Part shown: one piece after another, positions 7,436 through 17,445 of the stretch
How positions within the stretch are numbered: the first letter of the stretch is position 1
Layout of the letters: every line of letters starts with the position of its first letter
Virus record (IMG/VR): IMGVR_UViG_3300030380_002075
Coordinates: 1-56,030 of that record
Direction: 5' to 3' (one strand)
Length of the DNA: 56,030 nt
Source: a virus
Notes under the pieces: generated by a model
The model's database searches: none
What the model was told of the DNA's origin: nothing
What the model saw: only the letters and a program-made list of their open reading frames with translations
Translations under genes and position numbers: made by a program

Positions 7436-8890
7436 ATGAAGTACAAAAATTATGAATTCAAGACTGAGCCGTATGAGCATCAGTTGAAAGCACTAGCAGA
7501 ATCGTGGGACGCGGAGTTCTATGCGTTGTTCATGGAAATGGGAACCGGCAAGTCTAAGGTTGCTATTGATACGATGGGTATGTTGTATGAGAAGGGGCAT
7601 ATCGACTCGGCTCTTATTGTTGCTCCCAAGGGCGTCTACGATAACTGGGTTCAGAAAGAAATCAAGACACACCTACCAGACCGTATAAAAAGAAACGTGA
7701 TCCGTTGGGTGCCGTCATCTGCCAAGAGCTATCAGGCGGAGCTTGCCGAACTTGTTTACAAGCCCTTCGATGGAATCAAGATACTGGTTATTAACGTCGA
7801 GGCGTTTTCTACCCCGCGTGGCACACGTCTGGCCGAAGAGTTCTGCACCAAGAACCCAAACAACATAGTCATTGTTGACGAATCAACGACAATAAAGAAC
7901 CGCAAAGCACAGCGGACAGCGAACATCATGTCGCTGATGAAAAAGAGTAAGTATCGCCGCATCCTGACGGGGTCACCAATCACCAAGTCACCGATGGATT
8001 TATTCAGCCAATGTGCGTTCCTGTCTTCCAAGGCTTTAGGCATAAACTCTTATTACGCATATCAGAACCGCTACGCGGTCGTAGCAAGACGCACGATGGG
8101 TCACAAGACCTTTAACGAGATCACCGGCTACAGGCGCTTAGATGAGCTTAACGCGAAGCTGGACCGGTTTAGTAACCGCGTATTGAAGACTGATTGCTTG
8201 GATCTGCCGGATAAGATCTATCTGCGACGCAACGTGCGGCTCACAGACGAACAGTTGAAAGCGTACAAGCAGATGCAAAAACTTGCGCTTGCCAAGTTGG
8301 AATCAGGTGAGTTATCCACAACAACGTCTGTTTTAACTCAAATCATGAGGTTACAACAGATTTGCTGTGGACATTTACCGGATGACCAAGGCACCCTGCA
8401 TCCGCTGAAGAATAACCGCATGACTGAACTGATGGATGTGATCGAAGAAACATCGGGTAAGGTAATTATCTGGGCTACGTTCACGCATGACCTCAAACAA
8501 ATACAGGCTGAACTAGCGAAGAAGTACGGCGAAGAAAGTGTGCGGATGTACTTTGGTGAAACCGCGCAGGATGATCGGCAGGAAACTGTTGATGCCTTTC
8601 AAGACCCTGACAGTGATCTGCGGTTCTTTGTCGGTCAGCCGCGTACAGGCGGTTACGGTATCACCCTGACTGGTGCGAACACCATGATCTATTACAACAA
8701 CGGGTATGACTTAGAGATACGGTTGCAGTCAGAGGATCGGGCTCATCGGATTGGTCAGACGGCTAACGTTACGTACATCGACATTGTCACGCCTGATACA
8801 GTAGACGACAAAATACTAAGCGCGTTACGTGACAAGATTGATATCGCGGGCGAGGTACTGGGCGAAGATACTAAATCTTGGTTGATTTAA
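7436..8890 (+). CDS. SNF2-family DNA helicase/translocase
   Basis: A 484-aa SF2 ATPase with both RecA-like lobes: motif I MEMGTGKS (residues 33-40), motif II VDES instead of DEAH, motif III LTGSPI, motif V region GYGITLTGAN and motif VI QSEDRAHRIGQ. This is the minimal SNF2 core without extra domains, common in marine podoviruses. It starts at the ATG behind AAGGGGAA; an upstream in-frame extension would cross the promoter. It is the only large plus-strand gene. It converges on the late operon, with the last 20 bp of the two coding regions overlapping. Roles in replication, recombination or protein displacement are possible. Confidence 0.93.
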   Translation: MKYKNYEFKTEPYEHQLKALAESWDAEFYALFMEMGTGKSKVAIDTMGMLYEKGHIDSALIVAPKGVYDNWVQKEIKTHLPDRIKRNVIRWVPSSAKSYQAELAELVYKPFDGIKILVINVEAFSTPRGTRLAEEFCTKNPNNIVIVDESTTIKNRKAQRTANIMSLMKKSKYRRILTGSPITKSPMDLFSQCAFLSSKALGINSYYAYQNRYAVVARRTMGHKTFNEITGYRRLDELNAKLDRFSNRVLKTDCLDLPDKIYLRRNVRLTDEQLKAYKQMQKLALAKLESGELSTTTSVLTQIMRLQQICCGHLPDDQGTLHPLKNNRMTELMDVIEETSGKVIIWATFTHDLKQIQAELAKKYGEESVRMYFGETAQDDRQETVDAFQDPDSDLRFFVGQPRTGGYGITLTGANTMIYYNNGYDLEIRLQSEDRAHRIGQTANVTYIDIVTPDTVDDKILSALRDKIDIAGEVLGEDTKSWLI

Positions 8891-9521
8891 ACATTGCTTG
8901 AGGCAACCCGAGCGATCCGATGCCAGAAGTTACTGATCCCCCTTTCGCGTAAGTTTTGTCGAATTGAATACCAAAACCACCGGGCACTTTACCTACAGAA
9001 AATCCTCCGCCAATTCCTATGCGGCCGTCGCCAAATTGTCCCACGCCTAAAGCTTGATCCCGCGCTTGCTCCGGAGTCACTGCTTGATTCATATTAATCG
9101 CGTTCATCAAAGAACGTTCTCTCGCGCTTAAATCATTAACGTCTGGAATATTAACGTCTGGCATAACATCTACTGCTAAAGCGTCGTAAAGACCACCGGA
9201 GACTGTTGGAGTTGTGACTGAAGCAGGAGTAAATGGCTCTCGTTGTGTTGAAAGGTCAACAACTTCTGGAGTGCCTCGGGAGGATAAGTTGACCTGACCT
9301 TGAAACGGGCGAGAATAATCTTCGACAACAATACCGTTAGGTAGGATCTTTGTGTAGTTTGGAATTCTTTGAACTTCAACAGGTCCTGTATTAAAGTTGA
9401 CCCTGTTTCCTCCACTGTCGATGCGCGTGTTTTGGCCAGCCTTATTTACTTTCGAGCCCTGTCCTACCTGTTGGTTTGAGTAGGCATCGTCTGTTGTAGA
9501 GCCGCTTTTATCTCCAGACAT
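8871..9521 (-). CDS. Hypothetical virion-region protein with C-terminal YAKGG motif
   Basis: A 216-aa low-complexity protein rich in Gly, Ser, Asn and Thr, with no domain that I recognise. Near its C-terminus it has YAKGGSV, a motif shared with several other virion-region proteins here. It is the last gene of the leftward late transcript and overlaps the end of the oppositely oriented SNF2 gene by 20 bp. No terminator is visible between the two. Confidence 0.7.
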   Translation of the reverse strand: MSGDKSGSTTDDAYSNQQVGQGSKVNKAGQNTRIDSGGNRVNFNTGPVEVQRIPNYTKILPNGIVVEDYSRPFQGQVNLSSRGTPEVVDLSTQREPFTPASVTTPTVSGGLYDALAVDVMPDVNIPDVNDLSARERSLMNAINMNQAVTPEQARDQALGVGQFGDGRIGIGGGFSVGKVPGGFGIQFDKTYAKGGSVTSGIGSLGLPQAMFKSTKI

Positions 9522-9530
9522 ATCTAAACC

Positions 9531-9953
9531 TTAATGTATCGTCACTTTTTCCGAAGGTCTCGCAACCCGTCCTAATTTTTTACCTCGTGCCATTCTCACA
9601 AACAAACCCTCACTTGCCAAGGTAGTGTGACAATCCAGATAGGACCGACACTTCTTTGCTATGTCACGCGCATTGTTATAAGGTGCAATAAAATCAATGA
9701 CATAAAGCTGTCCTTCAGTTTCGTCTGTTTCCCAATCCTCGGGTTGAATTTTCCGGCCCCCGTTAAGATAACCTTCTTCTGCTTCAGGCGTTAAAAAGGT
9801 GTAACTGAACAGCCCCACGGCTAAATCATCTTGATAACAAAGCACCAATCTTCCGTTGTTAATGGCAGGAAATACAAGACGTTCCATGTCGGTTTCACTG
9901 TAATCATAGTGCCAATCAGACATTTGCATCAAATCGAATACATCATCGATCAC
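9531..9953 (-). CDS. HlyC-like toxin-activating lysine acyltransferase
   Basis: A 140-aa protein matching the HlyC/RtxC acyltransferase family, which transfers a fatty acyl chain from acyl-ACP to lysines of a protoxin. Compared with HlyC, the conserved blocks are FPAINNGRLVLCYQDD, E.GYLN, PEDW and VIDFIAPYN. The catalytic His aligns with H15 and the catalytic Asp with D87. It uses a GTG start that overlaps the stop of the 1,443-aa virion protein (GTGA), so expression is probably coupled to that protein. No RTX toxin is present; a virion protein is the likely substrate (inference). Confidence 0.75.
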   Translation of the reverse strand: MIDDVFDLMQMSDWHYDYSETDMERLVFPAINNGRLVLCYQDDLAVGLFSYTFLTPEAEEGYLNGGRKIQPEDWETDETEGQLYVIDFIAPYNNARDIAKKCRSYLDCHTTLASEGLFVRMARGKKLGRVARPSEKVTIH

Positions 9954-12900
9954 GAAAACAGGCTTCCAATGCCGCCTCTGCCGCCAGCCGCTTGTAAAAG
10001 TGGATCATTAGGAAACATAGCCGCTAACTGCTCACGTTGTTGCGGGTTCGCTTCACCTTGTGGCTGTACAGGAGCCGGTGCGGGAGCCGCGGGCCGTGGT
10101 TGGATGACCGTCGGTGTTGGTTGTGCGAACCGCTGTGCCATCAGATTCTGTTGTGGTGCTTGGACCGATGCTTGTGGTTCTGGGGCAGGAGCTTCTTCTG
10201 TTTCTTCCGGGGGAGCAGGGACAGGTTCTTCTCCTAATGCTCTTTGAACGTAAGGCAATCGACGTCCTACCTGTGTAGCTCCGCCCCCTAAAGCTTTATT
10301 TATTGCAGAAAATGTATTTTCTGCGTCTTTTTCGTCTTTGATGGTTTTTAACATAAGCGCCATAAGACGAGAATTTTTCATCATTTCAACCATATAGTCG
10401 ATTTTTGTAGACTCTGGCCCGCGAAGAATTAAGTCTTGAGCAATGGTAGAACCTTTTTGAGCCGCTACCATTCCTCCTCCGATTCCTCCCCCGGTAGTCC
10501 CCAAGCCCAATCGTTGTAACAACTTGTTCAAAGTTTCCTGCATCTTTTGTCCGCCGGTTGCACCGAACATTGCAACCATCAGCGATTTAGATGGAGTCGG
10601 ATTTTGAAACAAAATTCTTTCAAGATTTCCTTCAAAAAAAGCGGTTTCTACATCGATCATTTGAGATAGGTTTTGTTCCAATAACTTAATTTCATTTTCT
10701 GTCATCAAATTATTTTTCTTCATCCAATCGACTAAGATAAAATTTTCGTTAGGGCTTGTTCCTTTTACTCTCGTAAACAAAATGTCGGACATTCTTTTTG
10801 GACTGAAACTAAACCCTGTTCCGCCACTGGCCGTAACCGCGTAGTCAAAAACCGCTGTTTTCAATCCGCTAAGGGCTTCTTCTTGAGTAAATGTTTGACC
10901 AGTTACCGGGTTTTCAAACGTATCTTGGGACTTTGCTAATCTTAATAATTCGTTCAATCCGCCCGTCGGTTTTAATACGCGGTTCCCACTTTGAGGATCT
11001 AATGCTCGAATAGATAGAGCTGTAGCAATTGCCTTTGAAGGACTTTCCGCATTTTCAAGCACAGCCTTAAAAGCTAACGTTGGTAAATACTTTTCTGAAT
11101 CTGTTCCACGAATTAAAGTGGTGTTTACTAAACGTTGAGCAGATTCAAGATCGGCTAAATCAAGCGCAAGACTAGGAAAAATTCTGAAAACTGCTTGTGT
11201 TTCCGGCAAAGCTTTGTAGCTGTCCAGCTTGCCTTGATTAACTACAAAAGAAACTTTCCCGGTTTCTGGGTCTGTTTTACGAGTGACAATATTTTTACGA
11301 ACATCACGGATTAGCTTTTCCATTGTGTCCATAATGGTTTCAGCTTCATCTACAACAACTTTTTCGCCTTCAAACTCTTTTTGCATAAACAACTTTGCGG
11401 CTTGCATTTCATTAAGTCGTTGTAAAACAGGGTTTTCTCCACCTTGAAATAACCGGTGAACAAAAGACTCCGGATCTATTCGCAGATCTCTGGTTCTTCC
11501 GTCAAAAGTTTGTACTTCACCAAGAATACCTTCATTCCACACACGATTTCTTGCTCTCGTGTAAGATCTAGCTGTGTTATAAGCTTTAACCGCCGCTTCC
11601 GTACCTGTTTCCGCCATAATATCAGAAGGCATACCTGTTAAATCCTGAGTAATTGACGCGCCAAGTAAGTCTAAGTTACCGGCTAAATAGCTATCTCCGC
11701 TTGCTCGCGCTTTAGAAGCTTGATCTAAAACATGACTTCTTAACTCAAATAATCGGTCATAGTTTAAGGGAGCGCCATCTACGCCTTGAGGCATAAGAGC
11801 TGAACCTCTTGACGAATCCATTCTTGCAACAAGCATGTCCGCCTGTTTGTTAAGAGCATCTGCGTAACGTTTAGTTGCAGGAGTTGCAAGCTTGCCGCTG
11901 TATTTTGCGGCTTCTTCTCTTAAAAGACGAATAGGGTCATCTGTCTGCGGTACGCCTTTAAGATCAATTTGGTTGTCGGAAATAAACTTTAAAAACTGAT
12001 CCCCATAATTCGTTCCACGAATTTTACGCGCCGCAATTTCAGCGGCTTTAATTTCTGGAGCTTGCTTAGTAACAGTTCGTCCAATATAAAAATTAAGAAT
12101 TTCTTGAACATCTTCAGCGTAAGTGCCAAGGGCTTTCATAATTTCGCCCGTGCCACCTTTGTTAGAAAACTTCAATCCGCCATCATCACGAGGAATATCA
12201 AATATTTCGACCATGTTTGGCCGATTTAGTTCCGATCCATCTTTGTCAAAAAACCGCGTTACTGGATAGTTACGAATTTGTCCCCATAGTTCTTTTTCTC
12301 TTTTCTTACTAATATTTAGCTGATTGATTAGAGTTTTGTAGAGCTGTTCTCCATATTCAAGCCTTCGAGATACATCAGGAGCCTCTTTATCTTGATCCCC
12401 AAAAACTCGTCCAAAGGCAGAAGTCAATCGTGTAGTTGCGGCTTCTACGTTATTGAAAATATTTTCTTCAAACAACTTTTGTTGAATCAAAGCCGCTGTT
12501 GTCATAGCTTCTGGAGATCCTTCCTTTGTCAAAGCCATTATTGCCGCTTTAGAAGCCTGTATATAAACTTCTCGGCCATCTTTACTAGCCAAGGCAAGCT
12601 CTTGATGACTTTGTGCAAGCTCTTGTTCAATTATTCCGAGCGTCCTTGCCAAAGGTAGCCCGGAAGCTTGCGCTAAAGATGCCGCGGTTATGGGTATTAT
12701 TTCACCGGTTTGTGGATCAATCGCTCCTGCCTCAAACGCTTTAATTAAAACGTCCAGAGGAGTTCCTTCGACATACCCTTGCGATTTTAAAGAGTTTGCC
12801 TGTTCTATAAGATCTGGAGCATCTTGTGCAATGACTTGAAAATCTCCAGTTTCGTCATTTAGATAGAACACCCCCGGAGCCTCTTTGGGAATTCTTTCAT

Positions 12901-14281
12901 CCAAAGCATTAAAAATTCTTCGTGCCGCATCTTTTTTCATGCGACCTTCTAAAATTCCTTTTCTTTCCCCGGTGTAATACTCTGTAATGACTCGTTTTGC
13001 CGCTCTTAACCCTGCTGGTACAGATTCCATAAGGGGTCTAGCAATCAAAGGAGGTAAGGCCGCACCCGCAACCTCCATTAATAATCGAGGTCCGGTTTCT
13101 CCCGGAAAAAGGTTTTCAGATACATACGCTAAACTAGCGGCACCGCCTGCCGCAGTTGTTTCAAACCCAATGAAAGGGATCGGGTTTTTTCGTGCCGCTT
13201 GCATACTGGTTCCAACGCCTTTTTCGATGCCACCATAAGCGCGCATCCAAGCAGGTCCCTTTGTTGGATCAATCAGTTGCCCAGTCGGGCTGAATCGAGT
13301 TATGCCTAAGTTTAGTCCCGGTCCTGTTTTAGAAAACATTGTTTGAACACCGCCGGCTCTTTCAAGTTCTAAAGCTCGACGAAATTGTTTTGTTGTTAAT
13401 CCAAGCTCCTTTGCCGCAGATTCAATTGCTTTATCTGATAATCCTTTAAACTTTTCCCCTCGGGCAACCTTTGAAAAACCATCTAAAAATTGAACTGCAC
13501 CAGTTCCACCTTTTTCGACAGCTTTTCTGCTCCAAATGAGGGGACTTGCTAATGCCGACATACCGTAAGTTAAAGTTTCGCCGAAATTGTTTGAAGCTTG
13601 AAGAGATGGAATAACAGCATAATCTTCCCCAAAAACAGCCTCACTTCCCGCTTTGCCCGCTTCTTGTAAAGTCAAAGACCCTAATACTCCACCCGTCAAG
13701 TAGACTAAGCCTCTTCCGAAAATACCGGCAGGAGTGCTTGGCGGAATAAGATTAGCAATAGGAGCCGCCGCACGAATTCCTCCAACAAAGCCTGTAGTAG
13801 CGCCCGCGGCGGGCAATGCAGTTCTTTTTACTCGTTCTATAATTGCTTGGTATCCAGCTCCTTCACGACCTTCTTCGGTATACTTCCCAAAGTCTTCCAC
13901 GTTTGTAAACAAAGGTAAAAAAGCTTCGTCGTTTGAAAATATAGTTGCGCGTTGCTCTGAAGATAAATCTTTGTATCCGGGAAGCTGATCTAAGAGTGGA
14001 GCAGTTCCGTCTTTTATTGTTTCATAACTAAACAAGCCGGGGCGTTGCTCTGCGGCACTATCTACAATTCCAGTGACAACGTTTTTTAAGCCTAAATCGC
14101 GTATGGCCGCTTCAAAATTTTGAGGAGTAAAGGTATAGCTGTATAAAGAACTTTGACCCCCTGTTGCCGCAGGTACGAGCGCCGGCATGGAATCTGTGAC
14201 AGGTACTGGTGCATCCGATACTGGTGTATCAGGTATTACATCTACAACCATTCCAGCTTTTTCTAACTCTGTCTCAGCCAT
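9950..14281 (-). CDS. Giant putative internal virion/DNA-ejection protein
   Basis: A 1,443-aa protein, the largest here. Residues about 150-230 hold Gly/Ala-rich hydrophobic stretches that could insert into a membrane. The middle is long, charged and helical. The last ~120 residues are Pro/Ala/Gln-rich and disordered (PAPPEETEEAPAPEPQ). No lysozyme or transglycosylase motif was seen. Size and position after the tail genes match the internal core/ejection proteins of podoviruses such as T7 gp16, but homology is not shown. It ends in a GTGA overlap with the acyltransferase gene. Confidence 0.7.
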   Translation of the reverse strand: MAETELEKAGMVVDVIPDTPVSDAPVPVTDSMPALVPAATGGQSSLYSYTFTPQNFEAAIRDLGLKNVVTGIVDSAAEQRPGLFSYETIKDGTAPLLDQLPGYKDLSSEQRATIFSNDEAFLPLFTNVEDFGKYTEEGREGAGYQAIIERVKRTALPAAGATTGFVGGIRAAAPIANLIPPSTPAGIFGRGLVYLTGGVLGSLTLQEAGKAGSEAVFGEDYAVIPSLQASNNFGETLTYGMSALASPLIWSRKAVEKGGTGAVQFLDGFSKVARGEKFKGLSDKAIESAAKELGLTTKQFRRALELERAGGVQTMFSKTGPGLNLGITRFSPTGQLIDPTKGPAWMRAYGGIEKGVGTSMQAARKNPIPFIGFETTAAGGAASLAYVSENLFPGETGPRLLMEVAGAALPPLIARPLMESVPAGLRAAKRVITEYYTGERKGILEGRMKKDAARRIFNALDERIPKEAPGVFYLNDETGDFQVIAQDAPDLIEQANSLKSQGYVEGTPLDVLIKAFEAGAIDPQTGEIIPITAASLAQASGLPLARTLGIIEQELAQSHQELALASKDGREVYIQASKAAIMALTKEGSPEAMTTAALIQQKLFEENIFNNVEAATTRLTSAFGRVFGDQDKEAPDVSRRLEYGEQLYKTLINQLNISKKREKELWGQIRNYPVTRFFDKDGSELNRPNMVEIFDIPRDDGGLKFSNKGGTGEIMKALGTYAEDVQEILNFYIGRTVTKQAPEIKAAEIAARKIRGTNYGDQFLKFISDNQIDLKGVPQTDDPIRLLREEAAKYSGKLATPATKRYADALNKQADMLVARMDSSRGSALMPQGVDGAPLNYDRLFELRSHVLDQASKARASGDSYLAGNLDLLGASITQDLTGMPSDIMAETGTEAAVKAYNTARSYTRARNRVWNEGILGEVQTFDGRTRDLRIDPESFVHRLFQGGENPVLQRLNEMQAAKLFMQKEFEGEKVVVDEAETIMDTMEKLIRDVRKNIVTRKTDPETGKVSFVVNQGKLDSYKALPETQAVFRIFPSLALDLADLESAQRLVNTTLIRGTDSEKYLPTLAFKAVLENAESPSKAIATALSIRALDPQSGNRVLKPTGGLNELLRLAKSQDTFENPVTGQTFTQEEALSGLKTAVFDYAVTASGGTGFSFSPKRMSDILFTRVKGTSPNENFILVDWMKKNNLMTENEIKLLEQNLSQMIDVETAFFEGNLERILFQNPTPSKSLMVAMFGATGGQKMQETLNKLLQRLGLGTTGGGIGGGMVAAQKGSTIAQDLILRGPESTKIDYMVEMMKNSRLMALMLKTIKDEKDAENTFSAINKALGGGATQVGRRLPYVQRALGEEPVPAPPEETEEAPAPEPQASVQAPQQNLMAQRFAQPTPTVIQPRPAAPAPAPVQPQGEANPQQREQLAAMFPNDPLLQAAGGRGGIGSLFS

Positions 14282-14283
14282 GA

Positions 14284-16062
14284 CTACTGCCCCTCTAAGG
14301 TCGGTGCTTGTCCACTAAGATACTTAAAAACCATTTGTCGAGCCTGATTTCTATCTACTGCTTTTACTCCGCCAGAAAGACCCTCAAGGTATGTTCTGTA
14401 TGAATCTTCAAAAGCGGTAAGCTCGCCCATAATAGAGGTCAACTTGTTCATGTTAAGTCGAGTTTTAGTAATTTGAGACTCGGTATATCCGCTAGGGTCT
14501 CCGCCATACTCCGGTAAAACACGAGCCCCGTTGGCCCAAGCTTTACCGTAAGCTTTTCTTAAAGTGGACAGAGTGCCTAAAGCTTTTTCGTCCGAAGTAA
14601 ACAGACCCGGAGTTAACTTTTCTACGTCTTCTACAATCATTTCTTGAACAAATTTAAGAACACGATCATCAGACAAGTTCGTCATTTCAAGCATCAAAGT
14701 GTTTCTAAGGTTGATTAAGTCTCTGTCGGCTTGAACAATTTCACGCCCCTCTTCGCTAATCGGAGCGGATCCTGCAACTTCTCGTAAATTTTCGCTAAAG
14801 TAATTAGAAAGGCGCCGAAAAGCTTCACCAATACCCGTTGCTCGTTGATAACGAATTTTTGAATCAAACAAGGTTGTTGGAACACGTCTCCAATTTGGAG
14901 AATCTAAGTTGATTGATCCATCTGGATTCTTTAATGTTTCGTTAAACGGAGGTGTTCCAATTTCAAATTCAGTTTCCACTGAATCCGCCGTCGCGGCAAC
15001 TTGCGGGTTGGTGTTTTGAATTAGTTCAGCGCCAGACATTACAGGAACAGTTAGTCCTCGCGATTTTCGCAAATCAATTAATTGTTTAATTTCTGAAGTA
15101 AGCGGCAAACCCGGAACTTTTACATTTTTACCTAGCGTTTCGTCAAACGCCACTTTGCTAGCTATCAGCTCACCGATTTTTCCGTTAATTTCTGAAGTTA
15201 ACGTAGGATTTAAAGTGCCTTCTGCATAAGCTTTTGCATTTGCCGGATCCCCTAAAAGATTGAACAAAATGCTTGAGTCATCCTTACCAAACGCTGGTTC
15301 AATAGTATTGTCCGCTGTCAAAGAAGCTTTCCCACCCGGAACGTAGCCTTTTGACTTTAATTGATCGTGACGAGCTTTATCCTTTGGATTATTCAAATCT
15401 AAATAAACCGCGGTTTCCGCAGGACTTGTTGCATCTGGATCAACTAATGTAACGTAGCCTTTGGTCGGAGAATCATCGGCAGGGGGTGTTCCAACTTTAT
15501 AGGGCTGTCCTCCGGGAAATTGAGCCTGAATATTTTGTAGCTGTCTTCTTCCAAGCTGGCTCTTAACGTTGAAAGGACCATAAGTTTGCCCATCTACTTC
15601 GTAAATCATCGGCTCATATTCTTTGCCTTGCTTTAACAAAGCTTCTCGATAATCAGCCGCCGCTTTTTGCTTCGCCGACAGCGAGCTTTCCGCCGACTGC
15701 AACGCCGCCAGATCAAATTTTTGTTGTTGCTCATTCTGAGCCGCGGTCCGTGCCGCGATTGTCGGGAACAGCTTGGTTTCTAGCGCCGCCTCTGCCAAAC
15801 GCTCGGCAGGAGACATGCCCGGACGAGAGCCGGCTGTACTAAAGGCTAGTGCGGTATTGGCAATATCAAACAGCATCTGCGCTTGCGTCTGTTTTTTCTG
15901 TGCTTCTGGATCGCCCAAAATGCCGCGGTAAGTTTCACGACGGTCTTTAAATTCCTGCTGAAGTGTAGGAACAGTAGGAATCTGTGGCATCAAAGAACCT
16001 ACGCCCCGCCTACTTTGAAACGCTTCGGGTTTAAACCTTAACAATGCCGGAAGTTCCGCCAC
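14284..16062 (-). CDS. Putative internal virion protein (GTG start)
   Basis: A 592-aa protein of unknown family. The N-terminal third is Gln/Ala/Lys-rich and helical (QKKQTQAQMLFDIANTALAF), followed by a mixed alpha/beta region and a helical C-terminus. It is placed between the giant ejection-type protein and the EF-hand protein, so a virion core role is likely. The start is GTG at 16060-16062, just after the previous stop (TAATGTG) with GGGAGG upstream. Confidence 0.65.
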   Translation of the reverse strand: MAELPALLRFKPEAFQSRRGVGSLMPQIPTVPTLQQEFKDRRETYRGILGDPEAQKKQTQAQMLFDIANTALAFSTAGSRPGMSPAERLAEAALETKLFPTIAARTAAQNEQQQKFDLAALQSAESSLSAKQKAAADYREALLKQGKEYEPMIYEVDGQTYGPFNVKSQLGRRQLQNIQAQFPGGQPYKVGTPPADDSPTKGYVTLVDPDATSPAETAVYLDLNNPKDKARHDQLKSKGYVPGGKASLTADNTIEPAFGKDDSSILFNLLGDPANAKAYAEGTLNPTLTSEINGKIGELIASKVAFDETLGKNVKVPGLPLTSEIKQLIDLRKSRGLTVPVMSGAELIQNTNPQVAATADSVETEFEIGTPPFNETLKNPDGSINLDSPNWRRVPTTLFDSKIRYQRATGIGEAFRRLSNYFSENLREVAGSAPISEEGREIVQADRDLINLRNTLMLEMTNLSDDRVLKFVQEMIVEDVEKLTPGLFTSDEKALGTLSTLRKAYGKAWANGARVLPEYGGDPSGYTESQITKTRLNMNKLTSIMGELTAFEDSYRTYLEGLSGGVKAVDRNQARQMVFKYLSGQAPTLEGQ

Positions 16063-16063
16063 A

Positions 16064-16630
16064 TTAGCCTCCCATCATCGACATGATACCGCCGGCCATA
16101 TCACCCTGTACCGGCTGTTGCATCTCTTGCTCTGCAAGTCCGCCAATACCCTGATCGACCATCGACATCTGTACAACAGGCTGTACCAGTGCCAGTACAG
16201 ATTCAGGAGTTTGTGCGGCGTCTTCTTCTCCAACAAGAGTGGCAAGTTCGGCGCGGCGTTGCTCAACAGTTGCGTCGTCACCGCGAACGGAGTTCATCAT
16301 TGTCTCAAAGTCTTCGGCTTGTTCTGGATCACCGATTTCAGGGGCGACTTCAGATAGCATTTGCTCAACAGTTTCTTGGTCTACCTCGCCAACACCCATG
16401 TCTTCCATACCCATAGCAGGACCGGGGTCCGCGGGAGCCTGTTCTAGGGCCGCGATTCCGGCAGGTGGGGCCATTGTCGGCTCACCGCCCATTTGCATTT
16501 TTTTAAGATCAACCCCGCGACCCATCAAAATGTCCGCTTGAGTAATTTCGCCATCTTTGTTCATGTCTGGAAAACCTGCGGCTCCGCCTTTAGCAAACAT
16601 CTGTCGTTGCATTACACCTCTGTTCATCAT
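16064..16630 (-). CDS. Virion-region protein with an EF-hand-like calcium loop and AKGG motif
   Basis: A 188-aa acidic, Met/Gln-rich protein. Residues 22-33 (DMNKDGEITQAD) form an EF-hand/dockerin-type loop: ligands D22, N24, D26, T30 and D33 with the invariant Gly27 and Ile29. It is preceded by MFAKGG (11-16), the motif shared by other virion proteins. The rest is low-complexity and acidic. It probably binds calcium and belongs to the virion or its assembly; no function is known. It overlaps the next upstream gene by ATGA. Confidence 0.75.
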   Translation of the reverse strand: MMNRGVMQRQMFAKGGAAGFPDMNKDGEITQADILMGRGVDLKKMQMGGEPTMAPPAGIAALEQAPADPGPAMGMEDMGVGEVDQETVEQMLSEVAPEIGDPEQAEDFETMMNSVRGDDATVEQRRAELATLVGEEDAAQTPESVLALVQPVVQMSMVDQGIGGLAEQEMQQPVQGDMAGGIMSMMGG

Positions 16631-17445
16631 CCGAATAACCCTGCCCTGTTTGCGCCTGCCGCCGCTGACAGACCCGCAATACCCAGACCAAGATACTGCT
16701 GTGCCGGAGAGACACTGGGTGCTGTAGAAGAAGCAATAGTTTGCTGTGTTGATGGTGCGCCTTTATAAATGTCAGATAAAAACGCGTACCGCTGATATGG
16801 TTCGTACAGTTGAGCGAGGTCGCTCTGACGTTGCGCCTCAAGCTCTGCTTGCTGTTGTGCCTGCTGACGTTGACCCATGTCGAAGGCAAACTGCGCTTCT
16901 TGCTGGCCAAGCTGTTGGCCCAACTGTCCAAGACTTGCCTGACGCAGACCTAGAGTTCCAAGCTGTTCTGCGGCTGTTTGTGCCGCTCGCTGTGCCTGTA
17001 GGAAGTTCTGCGCTTGCGATTGAGCAAGGGCCGCGGCCCGATTACGATCAATCTCGCTTTGTGCTACTTGGGCTCTGGAACCGCCAAAAGCTCCCGCTCC
17101 TACCGATTGACCTGCCGCCTGATTCTGCTGAATGTCAAAAGCCCTGTTGATCTCGGACTGCACCGCGTCTTGATAGGGATTCATGTATTCTGTGACAGCA
17201 CCGGGTTGTATGGCTCGCAGTGCATCGCCCATCGTGTAACCAGCTTGTTCCAAAAACGGCGTAAACCCTCCAATACCCTGTGCCGCAAGTTGCCCAGCTT
17301 GTTGTTGCAAAGCAGACTGTCCTGCCACCTGTTGTACAGGTAGGTTAATTGGTACATCAGCAAGAGCCTTAGCATCTTCAAGAAGTCCTAGCTTATAGGC
17401 TTCAATTTCGGGAGCTTCGCGGACTATCTGCTCGGTTACACTCAT
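16627..17445 (-). CDS. Gln/Ala-rich putative DNA-injection protein
   Basis: A 272-aa protein with very high Gln and Ala content and a long predicted helix (residues about 95-215), including GAGAFGGSRAQVAQSEID. Gln/Ala-rich helical proteins of this size serve as internal or ejected proteins in podoviruses (for example P22 gp7/gp20 or T7 gp14 analogues). The analogy is by composition and location, not by identifiable homology. The C-terminus is hydrophobic and Gly/Ala-rich. Confidence 0.65.
   Translation of the reverse strand: MSVTEQIVREAPEIEAYKLGLLEDAKALADVPINLPVQQVAGQSALQQQAGQLAAQGIGGFTPFLEQAGYTMGDALRAIQPGAVTEYMNPYQDAVQSEINRAFDIQQNQAAGQSVGAGAFGGSRAQVAQSEIDRNRAAALAQSQAQNFLQAQRAAQTAAEQLGTLGLRQASLGQLGQQLGQQEAQFAFDMGQRQQAQQQAELEAQRQSDLAQLYEPYQRYAFLSDIYKGAPSTQQTIASSTAPSVSPAQQYLGLGIAGLSAAAGANRAGLFG

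Noticed and set aside
8312-8320. A perfect DnaA box inside the SNF2 gene
   Set aside because: A single copy within coding sequence, expected by chance about once in a window of this size.
16118-17343. Overlapping plus-strand ORFs opposite Gln/Ala-rich virion genes
   Set aside because: They result from the biased codon composition of the sense genes; none has a good ribosome site or sensible protein.
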